NCBI GenBank assembly: GCA_963664625.1
Contig: OY761541.1
Location: forward strand, 2,728,001-2,792,000
Direction of reading: 5' to 3'
Source of the DNA: CBDCFV01 sp963664625
Lineage (GTDB): Bacteria > Chloroflexota > Dehalococcoidia > Lucifugimonadales > UBA3495
DNA: 64,000 bases
Part shown: positions 8,357-16,711 of the stretch, piece after piece
How positions within the stretch are numbered: the first letter of the stretch is position 1
How the letters are laid out: each line of letters starts with the position of its first letter
Notes under the pieces: model-generated
What the model saw: the letters and a program-made list of their open reading frames with translations, nothing else
What the model was told of the DNA's origin: nothing
Database searches by the model: none
Program-made: the position numbers and the translations under genes

Positions 8357-9853
8357 CTACGGAGCCTGTTCAGATGCCGCCTCTCGTTTCGCGGCCAGTT
8401 CCCGGTTGACCAGTTGGTTGACCAGTTCAGGATTGGCGCTGCCGCGGGTAATTTTCATTACTTGGCCCACCAGGAAACGGGCCGCCGTCTCCTTGCCTTG
8501 GATGTAGTCGTCGACTGCCTTCGGGTTGGCTTCCAACGCCTCTGCTAAGGCTTTTTCCACCGTTGACGAGTCGTTGATCTGAGCATAGCCCTTGGCAGTA
8601 ACTATTTTACCCGGAGAGTCGCCGCTATAGAAGCTTTCCTCAAGCACGGTCTTGGCAATGGTGGAGCTTATATTGCCGGACTGCACCAAGGCGACCAACT
8701 CGGCCAAGTGGACGGGAGTAACCCGGCAAGCGGCGATGGGCTGTTTTCCCAAGTTCAACAGCCGGCTCAAGTCACCCAGAATCCAGTTGCAGGCGTTCTT
8801 GTAGAGGTCTTGCAGTTGGTCAACGGCGGGCCGCATTTGTTTCACGGCAGACTCGAAGTAGTCGGCTACCGGCTTGGATGCAGTCAGTTGGCTGGCGTCG
8901 TAGTCCGAGAGACCATATTGTTCAGAGAACCGCGCCCGGCGGGCAACAGGCAACTCCGGCAGTCGGTCCTGCAGTGACGACACCCACGCCGGGTCCAGTA
9001 TCAGCGGGGGCAGGTCCGGCTCCGGGAAGTAGCGGTAGTCGTGGGCGTATTCCTTGCTGCGCTGGGACACGGTCACGTTCCGGTCATCGACCCAGCCGCG
9101 AGTCTCCTGGACCACCTCGCCGCCGCCGTCCAGCACCCGCCGCTGCCGCTCGACCTCGTACTGCAAGGCCAGGAAAACGTTGTGGAAGCTGTTCACGTTC
9201 TTGATTTCGGTCCGCTTGCCGTACTCGGCGCTGCCTTCGGGACGGATGCTGACGTTGGCGTCGCACCGGAAGCTGCCGTCCTGCATGTTGCCGGTAGAGA
9301 CCCCCAAGTACACCAGTATGGCATGGAGGGTGGTCAAATAGGCGCGGGCCTCTTCCGGCGACGACAAGTCGGGACGGCTGACGATCTCCATCAAGGGAAC
9401 GCCGGAACGGTTCACGTCCACCAAGCTGTAAGACTCGCCGGCCTCCGAGGGCAAGTGCTGCAACTTGGCAACGTCCTCCTCCAAGTGGACGCGTTCCACG
9501 CCGATGCGGCGCACCTCTCCGTCAACCTCAATGTCCAAGCGCCCGTCCACTGCCAAGGGAAGGTCGTACTGGGATATCTGGTAGCCCTTCATCAGGTCGG
9601 GGTACGGGTAGTTCTTGCGGTCGAACTTGGAGTACTCCGGTATCCGGCAGTTCAAGGCCAGGCCGGTCATAACGGTGTACTCTACGGCCTTGCGGTTGAT
9701 CACGGGCAAAGCGCCGGGCAGACCGAGGCAGACCGGGCAAACCAGGGTATTTACCCCTGCCGACTGGTAGTCGGCGCGGCAGGAACAGAACATCTTGCTT
9801 TGAGTAGCAAGCTGTACGTGGACTTCCAGACCTATGACTGTTTCGTACTTCAT
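8357..9853 (-). CDS. gatB: Aspartyl/glutamyl-tRNA(Asn/Gln) amidotransferase subunit B
   Basis: 498 residues, full length. The N-terminus KYETVIGLEVHVQL with the C-x-C zinc site (FCSC) and CPVCLG is diagnostic of GatB, and the C-terminal YqeY-like tRNA-binding tail is present. GatCAB converts misacylated Glu-tRNA(Gln) or Asp-tRNA(Asn) to the correct aminoacyl-tRNA. gatC and gatA are not in the window, so the subunit genes are dispersed. It stands on the minus strand between secG and sucD, with a palindromic repeat upstream. Confidence 0.96.
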   Translation of the reverse strand: MKYETVIGLEVHVQLATQSKMFCSCRADYQSAGVNTLVCPVCLGLPGALPVINRKAVEYTVMTGLALNCRIPEYSKFDRKNYPYPDLMKGYQISQYDLPLAVDGRLDIEVDGEVRRIGVERVHLEEDVAKLQHLPSEAGESYSLVDVNRSGVPLMEIVSRPDLSSPEEARAYLTTLHAILVYLGVSTGNMQDGSFRCDANVSIRPEGSAEYGKRTEIKNVNSFHNVFLALQYEVERQRRVLDGGGEVVQETRGWVDDRNVTVSQRSKEYAHDYRYFPEPDLPPLILDPAWVSSLQDRLPELPVARRARFSEQYGLSDYDASQLTASKPVADYFESAVKQMRPAVDQLQDLYKNACNWILGDLSRLLNLGKQPIAACRVTPVHLAELVALVQSGNISSTIAKTVLEESFYSGDSPGKIVTAKGYAQINDSSTVEKALAEALEANPKAVDDYIQGKETAARFLVGQVMKITRGSANPELVNQLVNRELAAKREAASEQAP

Positions 9854-9904
9854 GTGCTAAGAGATGCTACCAGCCGGTACATTTTCTTCTATTTGCGATT
9901 CCTA

Positions 9905-9931
9905 GATTCCCGCCTTCGCGGGAATGACGGG
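9905..9931. repeat. Short palindromic repeat between sucD and gatB
   Basis: GATTCCCGCCTTCGCGGGAA followed by TGACGGG, the same palindrome as at 7039. It lies in the 121-base gap downstream of sucD and upstream of gatB. Confidence 0.8.
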
Positions 9932-9974
9932 GAAATGTCAATAGGCCCAAGTGTTGCAACGTCGGGACACATCG

Positions 9975-10859
9975 CTATGTAATGCTTTGCAACAGTTTCT
10001 GCGCGGTTACGCCGATGTCGGCCGGGGTGGGAATGATTACGGCGCCGGCGTCCTTGAGGGCTGCCACCTTGGCCTCGGCCCGAGCGCTATCCCCGGTGAT
10101 GATCGCTCCGGCGTGGCCCATTCGTTTGCCCGGCGGGGCCGTGGCGCCCACAATCAGGGCGCACAATGGCTTGTTGAAGGACTCCTTGATGTAGGCGGCG
10201 GCTTCCTGCTCCATGGTGCCGCCGATCTCCCCTATCATCACCACCATGTCCGTGTCCGGGTCTTCGTTGAACAGCCGCAGCACGTCAACGAAACTGGTGC
10301 CGATAATCGGGTCTCCGCCAATGCCCACACAACTGGACTGGCCTATGCCAAGCTCAGTCAATTGCCCCACGGCCTCGTAGGTCAGGGTGCCGCTGCGCGA
10401 CACCACGCCCGTTCTGCCGTGCTTGTGGATGGCGCCCGGCATAATGCCGACCTTGCAACGGGCCCCCGGCGTGATGAGACCGGGACAATTGGGGCCGATG
10501 AGACGCACCGGCTTGTTTTCCAAGTACCGGCTTATGCGCACCGTGTCCAGCACCGGCAGACCTTCGGTGATGCAAACGATCAAGGGCATCCCGGCGTCGG
10601 CCGCCTCGGCGATAGCGTCGGCTGCGAAGGGCGGCGGCACAAAAATAAGGGACACGTTGGCGCCGGTGGCCTGTACCGCTTCTTCCATTGAATCGAAGAT
10701 CGGGACTTCATCCTCGAACCGTTGCCCGCCGCGACCGGGAGTGACCCCGGCGACCACGTTGGCGCCGTATAGCCTGCAAGCGGAAGCATGGAAGCTCCCT
10801 TCTCGTCCGGTGATGCCCTGCACCACTATTCGAGAGTTTTCGTTCACCAGAATGCCCAT
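9975..10859 (-). CDS. sucD: Succinyl-CoA ligase, alpha subunit
   Basis: 294 residues. The N-terminal CoA-binding Rossmann domain reads GITGREGSFHA, and the phosphohistidine loop GKRMGHAGAI is present near 245. With SucC it makes the TCA-cycle enzyme that couples succinyl-CoA cleavage to nucleotide triphosphate synthesis. It lies 97 bases downstream of sucC on the same strand. Confidence 0.95.
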   Translation of the reverse strand: MGILVNENSRIVVQGITGREGSFHASACRLYGANVVAGVTPGRGGQRFEDEVPIFDSMEEAVQATGANVSLIFVPPPFAADAIAEAADAGMPLIVCITEGLPVLDTVRISRYLENKPVRLIGPNCPGLITPGARCKVGIMPGAIHKHGRTGVVSRSGTLTYEAVGQLTELGIGQSSCVGIGGDPIIGTSFVDVLRLFNEDPDTDMVVMIGEIGGTMEQEAAAYIKESFNKPLCALIVGATAPPGKRMGHAGAIITGDSARAEAKVAALKDAGAVIIPTPADIGVTAQKLLQSIT

Positions 10860-10956
10860 TCAAGTCCGTTCCTTGGAGAGTAGTTGCCCCGGAAAGTCTC
10901 TACCTCACCCTTTCCTTGGTCCTTGGAATATGTGAAAAGCGTAGTTAAGTCCAAGT

Positions 10957-12111
10957 TCAACGGGACTGCCGGATGGCATCAGCCGCTTCCGACAGAGTGT
11001 TGGCGAAAGTGACCTGCAACCCCGATTCCTGCAATATGCTGCGGCCCTCTTCGGCGTTGGTGCCCAGTAGACGCACGACCAATGGAAGGTTGGAACCCAT
11101 TTGCCTGTACGCCAGAACGACCCCCCTGGCGGCCACGTCGCACCGGAGTATGCCGCCGAAGATGTTGACCAGTACCCGCGTGACCTTGGGATCGGAGAGT
11201 ATGATCGAGACCGCGTTGGCTACCTTTTCGTCGGTTGCGCCTCCGCCAACGTCCAGAAAGTTGGCCGGAGCGGCTCCGGCGGCGTTAGTCACGTCCAGAG
11301 TAGCCATCGCCAAGCCGGCCCCATTGACCAAGCAGCCCACTTCGCCATCCAGATTGACGTAGGCTATGTCCATATCGGCGGCTCGGACTTCCAGTTCGTC
11401 TTCCTGGCTCCTGTCCCGCAATTCAAGGAGGTCCCGGTGCCGGAACAGCGAGTCGTCGTCAAGGTTGATCTTGGCATCCAGCGCCACCAAGTCTCCTTCG
11501 CCGGTGACGATCAAGGGGTTAATTTCCACCAGCGAACAATCGTTGTCGGCGAATATGCGGTACAGGTTGCCCATGACGCCGGCGCAGGCTTGGGCTTGGG
11601 GGCCTTCCAAGCCCAGCTTGGCGGTCAGGCGGCGGGCTTGAAAGGGCATGAAGCCCATGACAGGGTCGATAACTTCGCTGTGTATGTCCTGGGGCCTGGT
11701 GGCGGCCACCTCCTCGATGTCCATGCCGCCGGCCGGGCTGGCGAGAAGGACAGGACTTCGGGCAACCCGGTCGATGGTGATGGCGATATATAACTCGCGC
11801 GATATGTCTGCTAATTCTTCAACCAGAACGTGGTGCACAGGGGCCCCTTCCGGCCCCGTCTGGGGGGTGACGAGACGTTTGGCCAGGATTTCGTCGGCGA
11901 CTTGATGGGCTTCGTCAGGGGAGTTGACCACCTTGACCCCGCCGCCGTGGCCCCGGCCCCCGGCGTGGATCTGCGCTTTCAACACGGCGCGCCCGTCGAA
12001 GTCCGCCGCGGCTTTCCGGGCCTCTTCGCCGCTGGCCGCCAAGCGGCTTTGCGGGACCGCAATGCCGTAGCGGGCGAAGATTTCCTTGGCTTGGTATTCG
12101 TGGATCCTCAT
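10957..12111 (-). CDS. sucC: Succinyl-CoA ligase, beta subunit (ADP/GDP-forming)
   Basis: 384 residues with an ATP-grasp fold at the N-terminus (MRIHEYQAKEIFARYGI, KAQIHAGGRGHGGGVK) and the C-terminal CoA-ligase domain containing NFLDVGGGA and NIFGGI. It is the nucleotide-binding partner of SucD. It is the first gene of the sucCD pair, divergent from the HpcH/HpaI gene across a gap of about 230 bases in which I see no gene. Confidence 0.96.
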   Translation of the reverse strand: MRIHEYQAKEIFARYGIAVPQSRLAASGEEARKAAADFDGRAVLKAQIHAGGRGHGGGVKVVNSPDEAHQVADEILAKRLVTPQTGPEGAPVHHVLVEELADISRELYIAITIDRVARSPVLLASPAGGMDIEEVAATRPQDIHSEVIDPVMGFMPFQARRLTAKLGLEGPQAQACAGVMGNLYRIFADNDCSLVEINPLIVTGEGDLVALDAKINLDDDSLFRHRDLLELRDRSQEDELEVRAADMDIAYVNLDGEVGCLVNGAGLAMATLDVTNAAGAAPANFLDVGGGATDEKVANAVSIILSDPKVTRVLVNIFGGILRCDVAARGVVLAYRQMGSNLPLVVRLLGTNAEEGRSILQESGLQVTFANTLSEAADAIRQSR

Positions 12112-12343
12112 TAGGCGCTCCTGGTTTGTCCCTTGCCTATAACCGTGTTCGCCACAACGGCCAAGCCCCTGCGCGCGGCATATTTCCGTGTACGTTGGGA
12201 GACGAATCCAATTTATTGGATTTTGCCCTACTCGTCAAATGAGTTGCGGCCTCCGGGGGTGGACAACAACGCGGCGAGGGCCGGATAATCCAAGACTGAA
12301 GGGTAAGTTCGGGGCTACGCAAATCGCATTATGGAGGAATATC

Positions 12344-13207
12344 ATGGCCGAAAAAGTTCGTTACAGCAGGGTTGTGGACTTACTGGAACAAGGCCGCCCG
12401 GTGTTCTGCTCCGGGCTGGTGTGGAACGGCAATTTGGACGACATAACGTTCATTGCCGATTCGGAATACGACATGGTGATAGTGGAGATGGAGCACGAGG
12501 GGTTGAGTTTCAACAACCTGCGCACCTCGCTACAGTTCCTGTTGAACCGCAAACGCATAACGGAAGGGGACAGCCTTCAGGCCAGTCCAACTCCGTTCGT
12601 GCGGATACCTCCCAACTCCAGAGAGCAAAGCCAGTGGGTGATAAAGCAGACCCTGGACACCGGAGTTTACGGGCTGGTGCTGCCCCACTTGAACACGGTG
12701 GAAGAAGCGAAAGCGGCCGTGGTGGCGGCGCGGTATCCGCAGGTGCCGGGCGCGGCGGACTTCGAGCCGCAAGGGGAAAGGGGTTGGTGGCAGCGTATCG
12801 CCCCGCGTTACTGGGGATTGAGCGCGCAAGAGTATTACGACGCGTCGGACTTGTGGCCGCTGGACCCCGACGGGAACATGATGTTGATGGGTATCGTGGA
12901 GGAGCCGGAGGGGGTGAAGAACCTCCCGGACATTCTGCGAGAGGTGAAAGGGATAGGTGCCATCTGGGCCGGCCCCGGCGACATGTCGGTATCCATGGGG
13001 CACCGGGGAAATTCCAACCACCCGGAGGTCCAGGAGAACCTGTTGCGGATTCTCCGGACCTGCCAGGATGCTGGGGTGCCCTGCGCCACCGGGGCGACTG
13101 CCGAAGAGGTGCCGATGCGATTGGAGCAGGGCTTTCGCATCATCATCACCTCCCCAGTCAAGTCGAATCCGGGACTGGATGAGGGCCGGCGAATCAGCGG
13201 GCGTTAG
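12344..13207 (+). CDS. HpcH/HpaI aldolase family protein
   Basis: 287 residues from ATG 12344, which follows GGAGGAATATC; the open frame extends 52 codons upstream without support. It is a metal-dependent class II aldolase/lyase of the HpcH/HpaI barrel (2-hydroxyacid or citramalyl/oxo-acid lyases). Visible family features are VIVEMEHE (metal-region acidic residues), PFVRIPPN, GVYGLVLPHLNT, and the WAGPGDMSVSMG segment. Residues 150-180 form a lid-like insertion with WWQRIAPRYWG seen in the 4-hydroxy-2-oxoheptanedioate aldolase relatives. Substrate unknown. It is convergent with hflC. Confidence 0.85.
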   Translation: MAEKVRYSRVVDLLEQGRPVFCSGLVWNGNLDDITFIADSEYDMVIVEMEHEGLSFNNLRTSLQFLLNRKRITEGDSLQASPTPFVRIPPNSREQSQWVIKQTLDTGVYGLVLPHLNTVEEAKAAVVAARYPQVPGAADFEPQGERGWWQRIAPRYWGLSAQEYYDASDLWPLDPDGNMMLMGIVEEPEGVKNLPDILREVKGIGAIWAGPGDMSVSMGHRGNSNHPEVQENLLRILRTCQDAGVPCATGATAEEVPMRLEQGFRIIITSPVKSNPGLDEGRRISGR

Positions 13208-13212
13208 TGCGG

Positions 13213-14172
13213 CTACTCATCGGTCAGTTCAAGCTGTCCCGGAGGCTCCTGCAGGTACTTGAAGATGTCCGCCTCCGAGGACAGGACGACGGTGGTCTGG
13301 GGGTTCATGAACTTGGGGTAGGCCTCCAGGGTACGGCGGAAGGCGAAGAACTCCGGGTCCCTGTTGAGGGCGTCGGCCAGAATGCTGATGGCTTCAGCCT
13401 CCCCGCGGCCCCGGATTTCGTTGCTTTCCTGCTCGGCCTCGGCCAGGATGATTTCCCGGTTCTTGTTGGCCTCGGCGCGGATTCTCAGGTCCTGCTCGTC
13501 ACCCTCGGAACGCAGCCTGGTAGCGATTTTGTTACGCTCGGCGCGCATCCGGTTGAAGATGGTCTCCTGCACCCGGTCCGAGAAGTCGGCCCGTTTCAGC
13601 CGGACGTCGATCACCTGGATTCCGAAGTCGCCTTCCTCGACTCTCTTTTGAACGGCGTCGAAGACTATATCCAGCAACTCGGTCCTGGACTCGGTGGACT
13701 CGATGCGGGGCAGGCCTTCCTCATCGGTCAACTGTTCCCCGCTGATCGGGTCCAGAAGCGGCTTTGCACCGATGATCTCGGTCCTCTGCCTCACTGCAAT
13801 TTCGTCGCGCAAGCTGGATGTTACGACGTCCCCGATCCTCGTGGCTGCCGTGTTCTCGTTCTGGAGGGTCTTGAAGAACTTGAGCGGGTCCACTATCTGG
13901 TACCGGGCGTAAGAGTCGATGGTCAGGTTCTGCTTGTCGATGTCAGGCATGGACACCGGCTGAGCGTCGATTCGCAGCACCCGGCGGTCGAACCGGAGAG
14001 CAGTGTCGGCGAAGGGGGCCTTGATGTACAAGCCGGGCGTTTTCGCCACGGTCCTGGGGTCTCCGAACCGGGTGACCAGCACCTGCTCCGTCACGTCGAC
14101 GACGTACAGAGACTGCGAAATGAGGATGAGGGCGACCACTACCACTACACCGATGATGGCTAAGTTTCTCAT
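13213..14172 (-). CDS. hflC: HflC, SPFH/band 7 membrane protein
   Basis: 319 residues. One N-terminal membrane segment (about residues 5-25) is followed by the SPFH domain (VTEQVLVTRFG) and a charged, Ala/Glu-rich coiled coil with the family repeat AEANKNREIILAEAEQE. HflC and HflK form a large cage on the membrane that encloses FtsH and modulates its proteolysis. The gene follows hflK by 30 bases on the same strand, and ftsH is 2.5 kb upstream, consistent with one functional module. Confidence 0.93.
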   Translation of the reverse strand: MRNLAIIGVVVVVALILISQSLYVVDVTEQVLVTRFGDPRTVAKTPGLYIKAPFADTALRFDRRVLRIDAQPVSMPDIDKQNLTIDSYARYQIVDPLKFFKTLQNENTAATRIGDVVTSSLRDEIAVRQRTEIIGAKPLLDPISGEQLTDEEGLPRIESTESRTELLDIVFDAVQKRVEEGDFGIQVIDVRLKRADFSDRVQETIFNRMRAERNKIATRLRSEGDEQDLRIRAEANKNREIILAEAEQESNEIRGRGEAEAISILADALNRDPEFFAFRRTLEAYPKFMNPQTTVVLSSEADIFKYLQEPPGQLELTDE

Positions 14173-14202
14173 ATCAGGACTCCTGAGCCTCTACAGGTAA
14201 GT

Positions 14203-15921
14203 CTACGGGGAGGGCCTGGGACCCAGCGGCACCGGGGTCACCTCGCCCCTGCCTCCCAAGAGCAGCACCGATTCCGTGTCCGGTGAGACGATAATCTTGT
14301 TGACGTTGGGGAGGATGCCTTCGATGGCTTCCAAGTAAAGCCTTTGCTGGGTTACTTCGCTGGTCGCCGGTATCGTAAGGTCCTCTTTGTTCAAGTACTG
14401 AACGGTGAACACGTCTCCCGGTCCCACGGAGGCGCCTTCGCTGACTTCGAACCTGGCAATGTTGGTGTAAGGGTCGAAATCCGAAACGCGAATACCTGCT
14501 TGAGCGCCGTTCGGGCCGGTTACGATGGTAATGTCGGACGCGTTGACGCCGGTGGACATGTCGTCGTCCCGGTCGCTGTTGTTGGTGTCCAGAACGGAAT
14601 TTCCAAGCCTGACCTCAAAGGGGCCGGACCCTGCCAAGTCCGGTATCCTTATGCTCTCGTTCCCCAAGTAGGCTATGGCGAACCGCTCGCCGGTGACCGG
14701 TTCGCCCACCCTGGCTTGGAAGGAAACGTTGAAAGCGCACCTGCTTGCCCCGTCCCCGGCAGCCAGCAATTCAGCCTCGGAGAAGACACAGTCCGCGAGG
14801 GTACCGGTGTTTGCCCCTATGACGGACAAGGAGTCCACCAGGATATCGAACCCGTCGTCGTTGGTCTGCCTGCCGTCAACCACCATGACGTCGGCCAACC
14901 CTATACCGGTAGTGGAGTCACCGTCGCCGTCGGCGTTGTTGGTGTCCTGAAGCTCGTGGCGCAACTGGATGGAGTGGTCACGGAACGCGTCAAGCACTGA
15001 AATGAACCGGCCCGCTTCACCCTGTGCCCTCGCCACGCGGGCCAACCTGAACGCTTCAGCTTCCCGCTTGATTCTCTCCGCATCACCCTGGGCCCTGGGT
15101 ATGATGCTGTTCTCGTAGGTGCGGGCCTCGTTGATCCTGGTCTCCTTTTCCTGGCGGGCGCGGAGCACGTCTTCAAAGGCCTCGAAGACTTCTTCAGGCG
15201 CTTGCGTCTTCAGCAACTGCACGCTGAGGATGTTGATGCCGGACTCGTAACTATCAAGAAACTCTTGCAGACGTTCCTTAGTCTCCGATTCCACTTCGGT
15301 ACGCTGCTCGGTCAGCACGTCCTCAATGGTGCGCTGCCCCACCACGAGCCTTATAGCGGCTTCGGCGGCGTCTTTCAAAGTACGCCCGTCGGGTTGACCG
15401 GGAGGGATGTTCCGGTCCAGTTCGCCGGGATCGTCCACCCTGAACAGGTAGCCCGCAATGTCCTTAATGTTGTATTGGACTACCATCTGCACGTCGACGA
15501 TATTGAGGTCGCCGCTGATCATCAGGCCTTCCACCGCCACGCCTTCGGCAGACCCAGTACGGAAGCCCAACTCCATGCGGCGGGTTTCCGTGACTTTCAC
15601 GCGGTCCTTTTTGCCGACGGGGCTGGGCCACCACCAATGAAGTCCGGTCTGGGTAACGATGCCGGCGTTCTGGGTACATGGCCCGAAAATTTCCCCGCAG
15701 ATGGCACCGAACCGGCGTTGGGCCGTCTGTTCACCGGGGCCGAGCCGGTAGATGCCGGTGGCAATCCATACGACTACTATCAGGCCGATGCCCAAGAGAA
15801 TAACCCCCCAGATGCCGCCGCCGCCCAACCGGCCGCCGATTCTGCCGAGGTTGTTCCTGAGCCCTCCGATAATCTGGTCGAAGTCTACCTCCGGTTGCCT
15901 GGGTCCTCCTGGTGGATACAT
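14203..15921 (-). CDS. hflK: HflK, SPFH/band 7 membrane protein with a large inserted tandem domain
   Basis: 572 residues, about 150-200 more than usual HflK. A Gly-rich cytoplasmic N-terminus, a membrane helix (38-57), the SPFH domain and a coiled coil (to about 312) are normal, and the normal HflK tail resumes at 522 (VTQQRLYLEAIEGILPNV). Between them, residues 320-518 hold two related segments of about 110-120 residues, each starting with an acidic loop (DTNNADGDGDSTTG at 326, DTNNSDRDDDMSTG at 445) and ending IRIPDL or LTIPAT. The inserted part recalls calcium-binding beta-sandwich repeats of secreted proteins; that is inference. The first gene of hflKC. Confidence 0.92.
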   Translation of the reverse strand: MYPPGGPRQPEVDFDQIIGGLRNNLGRIGGRLGGGGIWGVILLGIGLIVVVWIATGIYRLGPGEQTAQRRFGAICGEIFGPCTQNAGIVTQTGLHWWWPSPVGKKDRVKVTETRRMELGFRTGSAEGVAVEGLMISGDLNIVDVQMVVQYNIKDIAGYLFRVDDPGELDRNIPPGQPDGRTLKDAAEAAIRLVVGQRTIEDVLTEQRTEVESETKERLQEFLDSYESGINILSVQLLKTQAPEEVFEAFEDVLRARQEKETRINEARTYENSIIPRAQGDAERIKREAEAFRLARVARAQGEAGRFISVLDAFRDHSIQLRHELQDTNNADGDGDSTTGIGLADVMVVDGRQTNDDGFDILVDSLSVIGANTGTLADCVFSEAELLAAGDGASRCAFNVSFQARVGEPVTGERFAIAYLGNESIRIPDLAGSGPFEVRLGNSVLDTNNSDRDDDMSTGVNASDITIVTGPNGAQAGIRVSDFDPYTNIARFEVSEGASVGPGDVFTVQYLNKEDLTIPATSEVTQQRLYLEAIEGILPNVNKIIVSPDTESVLLLGGRGEVTPVPLGPRPSP

Positions 15922-15958
15922 AGCAGAGCTTCCTTACCTCGTGGTTGATTAGATGCAA

Positions 15959-16200
15959 GGCCTTGTAGGGGCTGGGCTTCGGGCGACCACAAGGGTCGCC
16001 CCTACCGTAGCGGGCAGCCCTTGTGGCTGCCCGCGATCCCTACAGAATTGATTCTACCATTTTCGACCCCTGATTATAATGAGGGCGACCACGTAGGGGC
16101 ATCCCTTGTGGGCGCCCTTTCCTTGCCCTGGGGCAACCAATAGGTCATATACAGGCAGTCACCGGTTGCCCCCCCTACGGGCAAGGCTTGTCCCTGCCCT
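15959..16200. repeat. Cluster of GGGCGACC/GTAGGGGC repeats
   Basis: The 413-base gap upstream of hflK (15922-16334) holds no gene but several repeat units: GGGCGACCACAAGGGTCGCC with a partner GGGCAGCCCTTGTGGCTGCC (15984-16034), GGGCGACCACGTAGGGGCAT with CCCTTGTGGGCGCCC (16083-16118), and a degenerate unit to 16200. They resemble the repeats at 189 and 1636. The hflK promoter should lie here, but I could not pick boxes with confidence. Confidence 0.65.
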
Positions 16201-16245
16201 AATCAACGGTCTGAATCACATAAATCAGTGGTCCTACGCGCGTAT

Positions 16246-16270
16246 GGATTCCCGCCTTCGCGGGAATGAC
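16246..16270. repeat. Short palindromic repeat upstream of the 16335 gene
   Basis: GGATTCCCGCCTTCGCGGGA followed by ATGAC, one of seven copies of this palindrome in the window, placed 65 bases before a small gene. Confidence 0.8.
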
Positions 16271-16334
16271 ATGTTGGGTACTGTGACGAGTTTTGAGATA
16301 ATTTCTTATACCATTTCGGAGGAGGTTTGTACCG

Positions 16335-16604
16335 ATGGCTGAGACCGGATTGACCGTGACGCCGAGCGACGGAATGACCCGCATCCAAGCTACTTGCGAA
16401 CATCAGAGCGGGCTGATCTACGTGGTGCCTGCACAACGGAGTTGGGTGTGCTCCCAAGAGATGATGCCCGCCCACGCACTGGCCGGTTTTTTTCGCGAGT
16501 TGATCGCGTTGAAGCAGCCGTCGGTACAGGAACTGATGCAGGACTGGGGCATATACTACCGGCAGTTGCCCATCGTGGCGGAAGAAGGCTCGAACTCCGC
16601 GTAA
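16335..16604 (+). CDS. Small hypothetical protein
   Basis: 89 residues, not recognised. A strong ribosome site (GGAGGAGG, 8 bases upstream of ATG 16335) supports it as real. The sequence has no membrane segment or signal; it contains two cysteines (residues 21 and 43), one in ATCEHQSG and one in WVCSQEMM, and a helical middle. It is the only plus-strand gene between hflK and ftsH, flanked on both sides by palindromic repeats. No function can be assigned. Confidence 0.6.
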   Translation: MAETGLTVTPSDGMTRIQATCEHQSGLIYVVPAQRSWVCSQEMMPAHALAGFFRELIALKQPSVQELMQDWGIYYRQLPIVAEEGSNSA

Positions 16605-16625
16605 ACAGGAATTCGCGCCCTCCTT

Positions 16626-16666
16626 CCCGTCATTCCCGCGTAGGCGGGAATCCCGCCGGGGGCAGG
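16626..16666. repeat. Palindromic repeat with GCCGGGGGCAGG extension
   Basis: CATTCCCGCGTAGGCGGGAA followed by TCCCGCCGGGGGCAGG. It has the same composite structure as the copy embedded in the SAM hydrolase gene (7266-7306). It lies between the small 16335 gene and the 3-prime end of ftsH and could also act as a bidirectional stem-loop. Confidence 0.75.
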
Positions 16667-16711
16667 CGTTCACGGTACCGATTACCTGCGATGAGTCAAG
16701 GGAAGTCGGAG

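Noticed and set aside
9041..9982. 313-codon frame opposite gatB
   Set aside because: Antisense of a conserved gatB; no motif or ribosome site.
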